Shown here: positions 11,507 through 21,168 of the stretch, piece by piece | Layout: each line of letters starts with the position of its first letter | Numbering within the stretch: the stretch's first letter is position 1 | DNA from: Pseudevernia furfuracea | Lineage: Eukaryota > Ascomycota > Lecanoromycetes > Lecanorales > Parmeliaceae | DNA length: 64,000 nt | Assembly (NCBI GenBank): GCA_022315425.1 | Contig: JAIUPT010000034.1 | Coordinates: 744,001 to 808,000 of the forward strand | Reading direction: 5' to 3' | Made by a program: the position numbers and the translations under genes | Notes under the pieces: model-generated | Database searches by the model: none | The model's input: only the letters and a program-made list of their open reading frames with translations | Told to the model about the DNA's origin: nothing

Positions 11507-13576
11507 CTATTTGTAGAGACCGTCTTTCAGATACATCTTTGCTCCCATCTCACTTCCTGTGTCCTCATCATCGTACGTTTCTCTTTGCCCATCCTCGATA
11601 CCCAAGCTCCGCGACGCCGTCTCACTTTCCTCAGATCTCTTCCGATACGCTTTCTTTTTCGGCCTGTCGTTGAGAGAACTCTTGCGAGAAAGGGCCTGGG
11701 ATGGTGGGAATGCAGAGTCTCTCGGGCGCTTGAGGTTAGAGCTGACGGCTCCAACGTCGCTGTCGGGATGAGGATGAGCAGACCGGTCAAAGTTGTTGTT
11801 ACTATTGTAATAGTATGTCTCCTGATCGCTATGCGCAGGATCAGGTGTGTAACTGTAGCCGCCCCATGGACTGTAGATTGATGGGTCGGCCGGGTTGAAC
11901 TTCTCATTGAGCGGAGTTGTCGGCCGTGTGCTATTCATACCATCGGTATCCGAAGCCATTGATTTCCACATTGAACCGCGATCGAGTGCGGGAACAAGAT
12001 GGGCCGGCGGAGAACTTAAGGCTGATGTTCCATGGGCACCCTGGGTCTCGAAGGCAGGTGAACTTCTAGGGATCTGAGAAGCTTGGTTTTGTGATGAAGA
12101 CCATGGTTGGCTCTCTACTGGCACTTCCCCTGATGCGACTGCGTAATCCTGAAAAGGAGGTAATAAGTCTTTACTGGTGTACTGACCAGGGACGGTGTTC
12201 ATAGTGATAGCGGAAGCCACAGCGTCTTTGTCAGCCGAACTCCAATCATAGTCGGCCTTGTCATATGCCGCCCTGGCCAGAGATTGTGACGTCTCTTTAT
12301 CCGTGAGGCCCATTTCGAGTCTGTATTGTAAGTCCTCGTTTCTAAGCCTGTTCCACTTGGGTTCTAATGGGCGAAAGGGGTCAAGATGCTGCCAAGCCTC
12401 TCGAATCTCGGGCTGGAGAAGAAGACCTAGTATGACCTTAGTGAAATCCCAGTCGTCGAGCTTTTGTCCTTTTTCGAAATGTTCGGTGCCGATATGTTTG
12501 AGGTAAGCGTGATGAGTTGGAGAAAGGTCAATGCAAAAGCCACATGACCACGCCTTCTTGGAGGATTCGCATCGCCATTTGTCGGCAATGCAACGTCCAC
12601 CCGTTGTTACATGGTGAGCATCTTTCAGATGCGACACCATATCATATCTTCTCTTGAACCAAGGGCGGTCTGCTGCCTTGACGCATGGTGCAGTGTTGTG
12701 TGCTAAGAGATGGCTGTCGGCTTGATTGAGAGCACCACACAAAACGCATCTCCGACCGTCTTCTGTGATCTCGAACAATCCTTTGAGCATGCATACATAG
12801 TTGGCCTCATGTCCCTTCTCATGCTTTTTCCAGTCGTCGCTATTTTTATAAGAGCGGTCGCCACAGACAGTGCACCAGTATTTGTGGTTTGGATTCGCCG
12901 GCCTGACCAACGCAGACGTTTTGCGTGAGCTCGCAGTCGAAATAGTCTGCACTGGAACGAGGGTATGCTGGGTAGCTGTCAAGGCACTGTAGGGATTATT
13001 GCTTAGATGCGGAGAAACAGCTTTGACCGATTTTACCAGCGACAGGTGGTCAAATGCACGGTCAAATCTGGCTAACGGTCGTCGGGTCTGACGTGACGAG
13101 ACGGCAGCTGCAAATCCAGGGTTGGGAAGGTCAGCGTTCCCTGAAGATCTCTGGTCTGCTGTCAATGCTGTCAGTCGCCTGATCTTTGTTTGGAAATTAA
13201 TGATGCAAATACCTGACTCGAGCCACTGTAGGAGGCATGTACGTGAGCAGTCTCTCAGGATTGAAATTGCATGGATCTCTTGGATTGAAAGACCACCGGG
13301 CTCATCTCGATGTCTCAAACCCGGCTCCGTTGATTGAGAAAGCTTATGCCATGCTATAATATCGCTGTTGTGATGATTGTTCAAGATTGCGATAGCTTGT
13401 TCCTGTTCTAGAGTGGGATCGCGGGATGAGGTGCTACTTATTAACGAATCCGCCGGGAAAATAAAGGTGGTATCATAGTTGACCAAGGATGGAAAAGATG
13501 TGTTCTGGAACGACTCTGTGGCTTGTGGCTGCAGATTGGCGTCGGTTCTCACAGACTCCGAGGCTGGAGCACCCAT
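11507..13576 (-). CDS. C2H2-type zinc-finger protein, local family member B
   Basis: A single open frame of 689 codons starts at ATG 13576. A family intron is probably hidden in it: donor GTATTT at 13212, branch CTGAC, acceptor CAG at 13156 (57 nt) or 13168 (45 nt). Both lengths are multiples of three without stops, and the phase (1) and position match A, C, D and E. The N-terminal tandem module is at about 56-121 (QAIAILNNHHNSDIIAWH, then IHAISILRDC...LLQWLES). The Cys/His block is at about 235-365 (CTVC...WKKHEKGH; CVLCGALN; HLKDAHHV; SCGFC...LKHIGTEHFEKGQ), then WDFTKVILGLLLQPE and a Leu/Ala-rich segment. The tail is Ser/Pro/Tyr/Asn-rich, with a basic run RPKKKAYRKR that could be a nuclear localisation signal. 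DNA or RNA binding is inferred. Confidence 0.85.
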   Translation of the reverse strand: MGAPASESVRTDANLQPQATESFQNTSFPSLVNYDTTFIFPADSLISSTSSRDPTLEQEQAIAILNNHHNSDIIAWHKLSQSTEPGLRHRDEPGGLSIQEIHAISILRDCSRTCLLQWLESGICIINFQTKIRRLTALTADQRSSGNADLPNPGFAAAVSSRQTRRPLARFDRAFDHLSLVKSVKAVSPHLSNNPYSALTATQHTLVPVQTISTASSRKTSALVRPANPNHKYWCTVCGDRSYKNSDDWKKHEKGHEANYVCMLKGLFEITEDGRRCVLCGALNQADSHLLAHNTAPCVKAADRPWFKRRYDMVSHLKDAHHVTTGGRCIADKWRCESSKKAWSCGFCIDLSPTHHAYLKHIGTEHFEKGQKLDDWDFTKVILGLLLQPEIREAWQHLDPFRPLEPKWNRLRNEDLQYRLEMGLTDKETSQSLARAAYDKADYDWSSADKDAVASAITMNTVPGQYTSKDLLPPFQDYAVASGEVPVESQPWSSSQNQASQIPRSSPAFETQGAHGTSALSSPPAHLVPALDRGSMWKSMASDTDGMNSTRPTTPLNEKFNPADPSIYSPWGGYSYTPDPAHSDQETYYYNSNNNFDRSAHPHPDSDVGAVSSNLKRPRDSAFPPSQALSRKSSLNDRPKKKAYRKRSEESETASRSLGIEDGQRETYDDEDTGSEMGAKMYLKDGLYK

Positions 13577-15310
13577 CGTTGTTTTTCAGACATTGAAGAA
13601 TGAGAGTGAAAGAACGGCAGCACCAGATGTCAATTCAAGTCGAAGGGAACAATGAATGGCAACGAATGTTTACTAAGAACGTTCCAAGAGGGCAAATAAA
13701 GTATGTATTCGTGCGATGTTTGATAATTTTTTCTCTCTTCGTGGTACCGTTGCTTAAGCAGCCATGAGCAGCCGCTATCTTAGTCTCCACATCAGCCAAG
13801 CCTGAAACAAAAAATTGTGGAGGCCTAGGGCTTCCCCCTCAAACATCGTGCTTGGCTCAGGGCCTCGTTGTGCGCCTGGAAGTATGGCTCAGGTTGTGCC
13901 CGCAGTGTCAAATAAAGTGACAGCTCTAGCGGAAAGACTTGCCACGCCTCGCCTCGCTCACTTCAATTTGATTCGCGGGCGCTCCCAATGTTGCTGTCAT
14001 CGGGGAAGGCGGTTTGTTAGAAATTACAAACGATGAAAGCTTAGAAGTGTTACTTCAATAGGATACCTCACTCGAGAACCTCGCCTGTTCGCATTGCCCT
14101 GGCCCAGAGCTTGTAGCTTTTGCATCTTGACATCCCCCGATTTCCAGCTGCATTGCATCATGGGGCAGCATCAAAATTTGCCGATGATGCAGCCTGCTGG
14201 GGCCTGCAGCAGATCATTGCTTGAATAGTAAGGGGGGCCGTCTCCGGCGACTACCGTTCAACAAGAGATGATCGACCGATTCGTCGTTTGCACCCGTTCA
14301 CCGCGCATTGATGTGACGGGCATGTCTCCGTCATACTCAATGCATTCTTAGACTTCCAGGTGAGCTAAAGTAGCTCGATTAATCGTAAGTCGGTGATTCG
14401 GGAGCCGCTCTCCTGCAGAATCGCCAAGCAAAGAAGGGTCTTGTATCCTGCAGTCATTAGTTGCGTCAAGGAACCGAAAGATGAGTGCTTGCATGGGCGC
14501 ATGTCACTCACCCTCACTATCGTGCATTCCATCCCTAAAGATCAGTCCCTTTCCTCATAGCCGAAGCGCCTCTGAGATCCTTTTTTTAGGTGATGACTCT
14601 GCTGGGCGAAAATCAAGATCGGCCTGCATATTTTCCGAGCCCAGAACTTGGTTCAATATCGAAACACCCAACTGGCCAATAGATTCAATTTCTCTACACC
14701 TTTGCGACCCCTCAACCCTTGTAGTCTGTGATGGATTCGAAGCAGTAGGCATTGCGCACCATGCATGACCGGCTTGCCACTGATTTGGATTTGATTTTTA
14801 GGATTGCTATTTGTGGGTTAGCTGCCACCACTGAAAGAAAATGGGAAGGGTGTTACGGACGTTCGGAGGGTCGGCCACTCGTCGCTTAATCTACGCCCCC
14901 CTTCACCGCCCCTCCCCCCTACCTTCGCAATAGAAGTGTTTATCTGTCATTTAGTTGCTGAGTCGCGTTTCAAGGAGGCGAGACGCCGGTAAATACCCCA
15001 GGTCCTTGCCCGGAATCCATCCATCCATCCAATCCATCCATCCAACAACCCAACTTCGCTTTCCAACCGTTCTTCAACGTTCCAGTCTCCAACCTGGGCT
15101 CTAGTAAACGTGCTGAGCCAGGGCATAAGGACAAATTTGCAGAACACTGTCGGCTTCAACAGTGTTTAGTAAGCCGGAGAGTGGCATGATGATGCTGATG
15201 CACGGCCAATACACGCGGCCAATACACATATCCACGGCCAACCTCGTCACCGCCAAAGCGACGGCCAATAAGACACAGAAATTTCTGATGGCCGTCCAGA
15301 GGGGCTTTTC
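13577..15310. other. Intergenic, no gene recognised
   Basis: This is the upstream flank of gene B and the long 5' flank of the candidate secreted-protein gene. A short CCATCCATCCATCC-like run occurs near 15017-15040. I recognise no coding, RNA or mobile feature. Confidence 0.4.
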
Positions 15311-15322
15311 TCGTATATATAC
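15311..15322 (+). promoter_or_regulatory. TATA-like element upstream of the candidate secreted-protein gene
   Basis: TCGTATATATAC lies about 170 bp before the ATG at 15489 and is followed by a long C/T-rich stretch (about 15322-15480), a common layout of fungal promoters and leaders. It is assigned by position and sequence only. Confidence 0.4.
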
Positions 15323-15488
15323 TGTTCTTTCGTACCAACCGTTCCTTTCTCCTTAACCAACCATCCAGCTCTCGCTCTCAATCTCCACAGTAAATCTTCT
15401 CCACGGGCAGAAAAATCCTTATTTTCAAGTTTTCAACTCCTCCCGTTCCAACTCATCTCTCCCATCGCTGGCTGACACTTAACCCACG

Positions 15489-16037
15489 ATGAGCATCCAA
15501 ACCATCATCGTTGCGATCCTCGTTGTCATTAACTACTCCTCATGCCATCCACCCCCTCACCACACTCTCGAACTACAACCTGAGAGCACTCCCAATAACC
15601 ACTCAATCACTGGCTCCGACTGCAGGGGTGTCGCCCATCGAGACACTCACTCGATCCTTCGCACGCGCACGAAGCGCTCAAAAATCGGAAAAATATCTCT
15701 GTCACCCCAATCAGCACCACCGCCCTACATCAGGCCCGACAACAGCACCGAGACCAACAGCACCGAGACCAACAGCACCGAGACCAACAGCACCGAGACC
15801 AGCAGCACCCTTCCCACCCAGCAACCCTCTCCGGGAACATCTTCTTGGATCCCGACTCTCGAGAACGTCACCCCAATCTTCCGCACCCTCATCCTGGCCC
15901 TCACGCTCTTCAACGTCAACATTACCTGGAGGATCCACGGTCAGTGGCTGGCCCTGCTTGTGTACAGGCGTGACGTGGTTCAAAGCTCACCGCTCCACAG
16001 CCCTCCATGCCGGACGCCGGCCCTTGCGACGTCATGA
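15489..16037 (+). CDS. Candidate small secreted protein with (NSTET)n repeats
   Basis: The frame encodes 182 residues. The N-terminus (MSIQTIIVAILVVINYSSC) looks like a signal peptide, followed by a Pro/His-rich start of the mature part. A KR pair at residues 62-63 (TRTKRSK) resembles a Kex2 processing site. Residues 85-104 are four copies of NSTET, each giving an N-glycosylation sequon; further sequons are N126 and N144. A hydrophobic stretch (about 127-146) could be a membrane segment, so the product may be anchored rather than free. A TATA-like site and pyrimidine-rich leader precede it. An overlapping frame (15511-16068) is also open, which lowers confidence; the signal peptide favours this frame. 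No family is recognised. Confidence 0.45.
   Translation: MSIQTIIVAILVVINYSSCHPPPHHTLELQPESTPNNHSITGSDCRGVAHRDTHSILRTRTKRSKIGKISLSPQSAPPPYIRPDNSTETNSTETNSTETNSTETSSTLPTQQPSPGTSSWIPTLENVTPIFRTLILALTLFNVNITWRIHGQWLALLVYRRDVVQSSPLHSPPCRTPALATS
15741..15800 (+). repeat. 15-bp coding tandem repeat, four perfect copies
   Basis: AACAGCACCGAGACC is repeated four times without interruption and followed by a partial variant unit (AGCAGCACC). In the candidate secreted protein it encodes NSTET x4. Perfect identity of the units points to recent slippage. Confidence 0.9.
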
Positions 16038-17372
16038 CCGACCCGCGGGACGCGGCTGGCCGGTGTAGAAAGAAGGCGTACGGTTTACGCGTTGGAAGTA
16101 CAGTAAGCGATCACCCTACAGAAGACGCTTGCGGATGTGCGTGGGTGCCAGTCGAGTAGGCTGACAGCGCTCCAAGTCTAGGTCTCCCCACCCTCTTAAA
16201 GAAACACTTAATGCGATACTAAAAACGCTCGAGATTATGATGTGTCAAATAAATTAACTTATACGCAATACGAGGTGATTTCATTGATGTAGTTTTCGAC
16301 ATCTCTTATCGACAGTCATAAACCAATAGTGATTTTTCGATTATGACTTTCGATCAACATAGATCCATCACAGACTCACTTGATGAAACTCAGCTATAGA
16401 CCTCGGTAGCTTGATTATTACCGCACCAATAACAACATTTTTGGCACGTCACTTCTGTTGAAGATAGAAGAACGGCGAGCTCAAGCGAATCAGATGAAAT
16501 GTGGGCAACACATCGCGAAACATATGGCTTATATATTATGTATCTAGAAATGGAAATTTCTCTCAAGTGGAGCAAAATGATGCCAACTAAGACCAAGACC
16601 AAGACCGCGACCACTAGATGAACTTAAGCACCATCGCCGCTCTTGAAGCTTGTGAAAAGATACGGCACCGGCACTAGAATTCTGCACCATATAGCATCAA
16701 TAGTGCGGTATACTGCTAAGAATATTTTACATCGCAGTGAACTCATCTTGCATTACTAGGTCAGTGTTGATGTTGTGTCCTGTTGTCCCTGTACGTGACG
16801 CGCTCCCTGTATCATTAACTTCAGTGGCTCCATTTTCCAGCTCAAGGTCAACTCAAGCGAAGTTACCGCTAAATTTTCCGGTGGGGAAGAGTCTCGGTTG
16901 GCTTTGCTCATCTTCGCAAGTACTGATTTCGATCTGCTTTACAAGCCTGGCGCTCTTCATGTGCCACAGACGAAGTGTTAGTGTTCCATAAGGTAGAACA
17001 TAGTGATCTCTTCCCAATCACGACAGCGCCTTCTCGAGGCAATCCGTTTGTATGTGGCCTCTCGAGCGGATGTGGAAACCACCTTTTTCGTATGACCTTG
17101 ATTTCCAGGAGGACATTGCAGCGCTCATCAGGGCCGTGTGAGCAACTTGCAGCCAAGTAGCCGCTTCACATGTGGAGTCAGTTCTGCGATTTAGAAACAA
17201 GCGAGGCCAGTTGTTAGACACATCTTATAGTACAAATGGTACGAAGTCTCCTCAAGGGTAGCCTGTAGTTTAGAATCTGGTGCCAAAGAAGAGAGGTATA
17301 TGTTAAGACCATTCAGCGGAAAACTTTCCCAAGTATTCCTTGAAGCCGGAGTCTGGTTTCAAAAGGTAGCAA
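16038..17372. other. Intergenic, possible gene debris, nothing recognised
   Basis: On the minus strand, stretches around 17156-16908 and 16614-16390 are open for 70-80 codons with protein-like composition, but no domain, start context or splice pattern ties them to a gene. They might be 3' remnants linked to the unrecognised gene at 17.4-18.2 kb. Confidence 0.3.
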
Positions 17373-18212
17373 TTAATTCAAATGGGCGTAACTTGATTTC
17401 TGGAGAAAGCAAAGCTTGTCTGTAAGACGAACATATCCATCTCGAAGTTTTCCACATGTCCCGGCCAGACACTCCAATGCTGGCACAATTGCTAGCAGGT
17501 AATTTTCCCTTGATGGTATAGGTGACCAACCCGGGCAGAACTGCTGACGGCTCCCAGGTATGATGATGTCTCCTAGCCCTGAGCAGAACTGTGTCATAAC
17601 ATCGTCGGTGAGAAATTGCCAATTCCCACCAGTTCCCTCAACGCGGTGTTCTTTCGGGCGACTCAATGGTTTCGCAATGACCATGTCCATACACTCCCAA
17701 CCTCTAATGGCACGCCGATGCTCGAATCGAAATCCGGTAGGCTTGTGATCTTCTAATGTGTCAATAGCAGATTCTGGATTTCCCCACAATTTATCTACGA
17801 GGTCCATCAATCGATACGTATATGGCTCGACACCCGGCACAACATGAAGCTCAAATAAGCTTTTGTCCTCGTCGAAGATGGCCTTCAGGGTTGCGGAACC
17901 TCCATCCCAGAATGCTTCTGCGAACGGAAGCTCCACTGGGCTACCTTTGAATTGATACAAAGCCGGGTACCTGCGAGCCCAAGTGTGAATCATATGCAGG
18001 ACTGCACTCATTGTTAATACAAGCCAGGACTTCTTCTCATTAACAACGCACATTATCGAAGACCTCCATTTCATTTCTTCTAGCATATTGACATAATCTT
18101 TGTTGACCAACGACCTTGTCATTGCTTGGTTCCTCGATAAAACAAGATTCAGACCTAAAGCAGGACCTGGGAGTCCCTGGTTTGTGGCAGCGAAACCTGC
18201 GGTACCGCTAGC
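17373..18212 (-). CDS. Unrecognised protein, about 250-280 residues
   Basis: The frame is open from just after a stop near 18224 to the stop at 17373. The first ATG is at 18122 (249 residues). Upstream of it the same frame continues ASGTAGFAATNQGLPGPAL..., which reads like protein, so the true start may lie in an upstream exon with an acceptor near 18201-18212. The protein is mixed alpha/beta-like with several Trp and Cys residues (GGNWQFL, RGWECMDMV, CLAGTC) and no clear membrane segment. It lies on the same strand as the subtilase, about 340 bp downstream of its stop. I recognise no family. That the two genes are co-expressed is only a guess from adjacency; they do not look like one gene. 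Confidence 0.5.
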   Translation of the reverse strand, partial: ASGTAGFAATNQGLPGPALGLNLVLSRNQAMTRSLVNKDYVNMLEEMKWRSSIMCVVNEKKSWLVLTMSAVLHMIHTWARRYPALYQFKGSPVELPFAEAFWDGGSATLKAIFDEDKSLFELHVVPGVEPYTYRLMDLVDKLWGNPESAIDTLEDHKPTGFRFEHRRAIRGWECMDMVIAKPLSRPKEHRVEGTGGNWQFLTDDVMTQFCSGLGDIIIPGSRQQFCPGWSPIPSRENYLLAIVPALECLAGTCGKLRDGYVRLTDKLCFLQKSSYAHLN

Positions 18213-18549
18213 ATTTCTTCGCCTCCATCATTTTAACCTTTCTACTTCGGTCCATGACACAGACTTAGGTTTAGGGAGCAAGTGAGTATTGGGATTTTGT
18301 TACGACAATTTGATATCGAGAAACAATAAACAGGAGTCGCGCTCATAAAATCGAAACGAGTGAGGCAGATAAATATAGGATGTTTGCTGGCATGAGTGTA
18401 GCTTTTGATCGCTCCTGGCTTTGGAATTAGATTAGCAGGCTTTGATTCGTACACGCTGAACGCACTTGTTGGTATGTGAGATTGCTCATGATATTTCAAA
18501 GTTCTAAGAATTGCTTATGAGGTTCAATGCTGCGGCTCTTGAATCGCTG

Positions 18550-20117
18550 TTATTGCGGGCGATGAGTAAAAGTTGTGTCGTTGAAGAATGAAACTTCAAC
18601 TTCTCCAGAAGCATTCCCTAAAGCGTGATAATGGTATTTATTCCAGATGATTCTTGGATATTTCAAGGGATATATCGCTCGGCTGTCGCTGAGTAAATTC
18701 CAATAGACTTGTGGTACGGGATCTCTGACAGTGGAAAGCATTTTCAATTCGATCGCCGCCTGTCCGGCAACCTGGATGATGATGTCAGTGCTTGATTCAT
18801 CATCACGGTACGGCTTATCGTTAAAACTAACCATTGAGGCAGAAAAAGAGGTGCCGCTGATTTTTTTCAGTCCTGCGTCAGTGGACCCATCAGCACAGAC
18901 GATGTCGTTGCCGGGTGCCCAGAAAATATCGGAACGCTCTTGTCTTTGTCCTTGCGAGAAGCCCGCCAATTCTCCCCTAATTGTTGTCGCTCCGGCGACA
19001 AGTATTGGGATATGTTTCCGCAAAAAAGTCGATACTGCTGGAAAAGTATCTAAGTTTTTGGAACGGGCAGCATTGTTGCCCGCTGACGTTACGACAGCTA
19101 TACCTGGGTATCTCATGTCTGTAATGATATTTGAAAGGAAATCCCATTCTGGAGGCAGATGCGAGTCATCGACAAAGGTGCGGAGTGATGTTCTCGGATA
19201 TACAACCACAGCTTTCTTCTGGCGGGACTTTGCCATGATGTCCTCAAACGCGGCGAAAAACGCGAATGTGATATCTTGTAGACTGTGGGAACTTTTCATG
19301 ATAACAAGACGAGAGTTTTTGGAAACACCGGTTTTCCAACCCGCCGCTTTGGAAGCTACACAGGATCCGTGTTTTTGTGGATCATCGTCCGATTTCGTCT
19401 GCCTCACGTTGGGTCCGTAATGCCACTCCACATCTCTGTACGCGTACGGTTTAGAAGTAAATTCCTGCGGCTCTTATCAGTAAGCGTGTAGCGGAGTAGA
19501 TTTGGAATATTGGCTCCTGACAGTATGCTGTGGGTTTATGCCCCAGTCAATGATGTAAATGTACGTATCAACGCCCTCCAATGGGCTGTAAGCATAACCC
19601 TCCATTTCCCCAAAAAATGGCAATTTTCTCCCTGGAGGCCATGAAATGAGATCTAAGTCTTGAGGAGCATCTGTTTGCAAGATTACATTCAACCCCGCTT
19701 GCGCAACAGTCGTTGCTGTGAAATTTGGATCACTAATGAGAGACTTATTGAGGGAAACCGGGCCACAGTTTTGGTCAACGTTGGTATTTTCGACAACAGC
19801 GCTTACCTTCAGGGATATATCAGTCAGACAGAACGAAGAATTTAAGCAGATCATTTTCCAATACATACACCAAGCATCGCTGCCAAGCGGCTTTTCTGGC
19901 TTGGCATCGCTTCGACAAACCAGAAGTCTGTTGTCCCTCTGATCTTACTGCTGAATGTTTGAACACTGCTTTTACCGAGATATTCCTGGATGAGCACGGT
20001 AGTGGCATCGCAAAGCTTTCCGTTGTCGCGGTCAATGGGATAAACGACGTATTGGTTTCCGATTACAGGAGTGGAGAAGCTGATCATGAGCAAAAGGAGT
20101 GTCCCCGTGGACCTCAT
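18550..20117 (-). CDS. Secreted subtilisin-like serine protease (peptidase family S8), four exons
   Basis: Proposed exons: 19869-20117, 19522-19806, 18832-19464, 18550-18771; 462 residues, in frame throughout. ATG at 20117 gives a signal peptide (MRSTGTLLLLMISFSTPVIG), then an inhibitor-like propeptide region. The catalytic residues are visible: Asp in YIIDWGIN, His in KHGSCVAS, oxyanion Asn in TSAGNN, Ser in SGTSFSASM. Joining exons 2 and 3 restores the HxEF motif typical of S8 after the Asp box, and removing the 60-nt intron 18772-18831 (GTTAGT...ACTGAC...CAG) gives SASMVAGQAA, also typical. That last intron is in frame without stops. The first intron (19807-19868) needs a weak AAG acceptor, so that junction is less sure. 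The Asp box has DWG where most members have DTG or DSG. Extracellular or vacuolar proteolysis is inferred from the family. Confidence 0.8.
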
Positions 20118-20289
20118 GATGAGGCACTTGGATGTCAACCTCCCGAATGAGAAGGCGTAAACACTCTTCTGGAGATTATTTGTATTGTGTAAAGTTTCTG
20201 ATTCAAAACATGAATACCCCTATACGCTTGTGGATGGTGAAGCGGCTATTTATGCGCATGTACGCTCCGTCGCTACTCCGTAGAAACAT

Positions 20290-21030
20290 GTCTGCCCTGC
20301 ATGACAGGGGCTTAGTGGGTCTTAATATCGCTTACACTATCGCTTAGCTGGTTTCAGAGCAGGGAGTTGTCTCATTTGAGAGCAGCATATGTAGCTTTCT
20401 CCCACCAGCATTTGGCTCTTCATTCGAAGTGGTCTCTTTCAGAGAGATAGCATTCTTTCGTCCCGCCCGCCCACGCCTGTTGTATATATATAGCTTCATT
20501 TTCAATATATATAGCTTCATTTTCACTCCAGGTCTATGCTGCTAGAAGCATGGGACGCTAGGGTGCGAGGATAGACGCCTGTTCAGGCCGATCTATTGGA
20601 CTCCAAGCCCTGGCGTTGAGTAGGCCCAATCAAATATCGTTTTCTATATAGTTGGCCCGGCTTGACAGGGGGTTAGTGGGCCTTAATCTCGCATCTCGCG
20701 TATAGCATGTTGATTTTGCATGCTATTTATGGATTTGGTAGACGTGTCCTTTGCAGGGGACAGGTCTCATTTGGGAGCAGCATAAGTAGCTGCCTCCCAC
20801 CAGCGTTTGGCTCTTCATTCGAATTGATCTCTTTCAGAACAATAGCATTCTTTCGTCCCGCCCGCTCACGCCTGTTCTACATGTATATAGCTTCGTTTCG
20901 CTTCAGGTCTATGCTTCTACAAGCATGGGAGTTTTTCTAGCGCTGAGATACGAGAACACGTCTGCTCAGACCTCTATTGGCTTACAATCCTGGCGTTGAA
21001 CGGCTCAATCACATCTACGAGTTCTATATA
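20290..21030 (+). repeat. Imperfect tandem duplication, two units of about 370 bp, sharing the 10.1-kb repeat
   Basis: Unit 1 (about 20290-20650) and unit 2 (about 20655-21030) share, in order: a GACAGGGGCTTAGTGGG-like start, a CTCCCACCAGC block, CTCTTTCAGA...TAGCATTCTTTCGTCCC, TATATAGCTTC, and a CCTGGCGTTGA end. The second half also matches 10116-10330. It is not RIP-like in composition. It lies between the protease gene and the AT-rich block. Its origin is unknown. Confidence 0.65.
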
Positions 21031-21168
21031 GCCTCATGTTGCCTAGTTGAGTCATTTGTCACGTGCGAATTAAGGACACTAACCTCATGATTGTCAATTC
21101 GATCTATTGATGACGAGATTCAGAGTTCTAATCATCTATAGAGCTTGATTATGCGCAGATGAGGATTC

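Noticed and set aside
11477..11907. Overlapping open frames on both strands opposite the end of gene B
   Set aside because: Shadows of gene B; B is supported by domains and paralogues.
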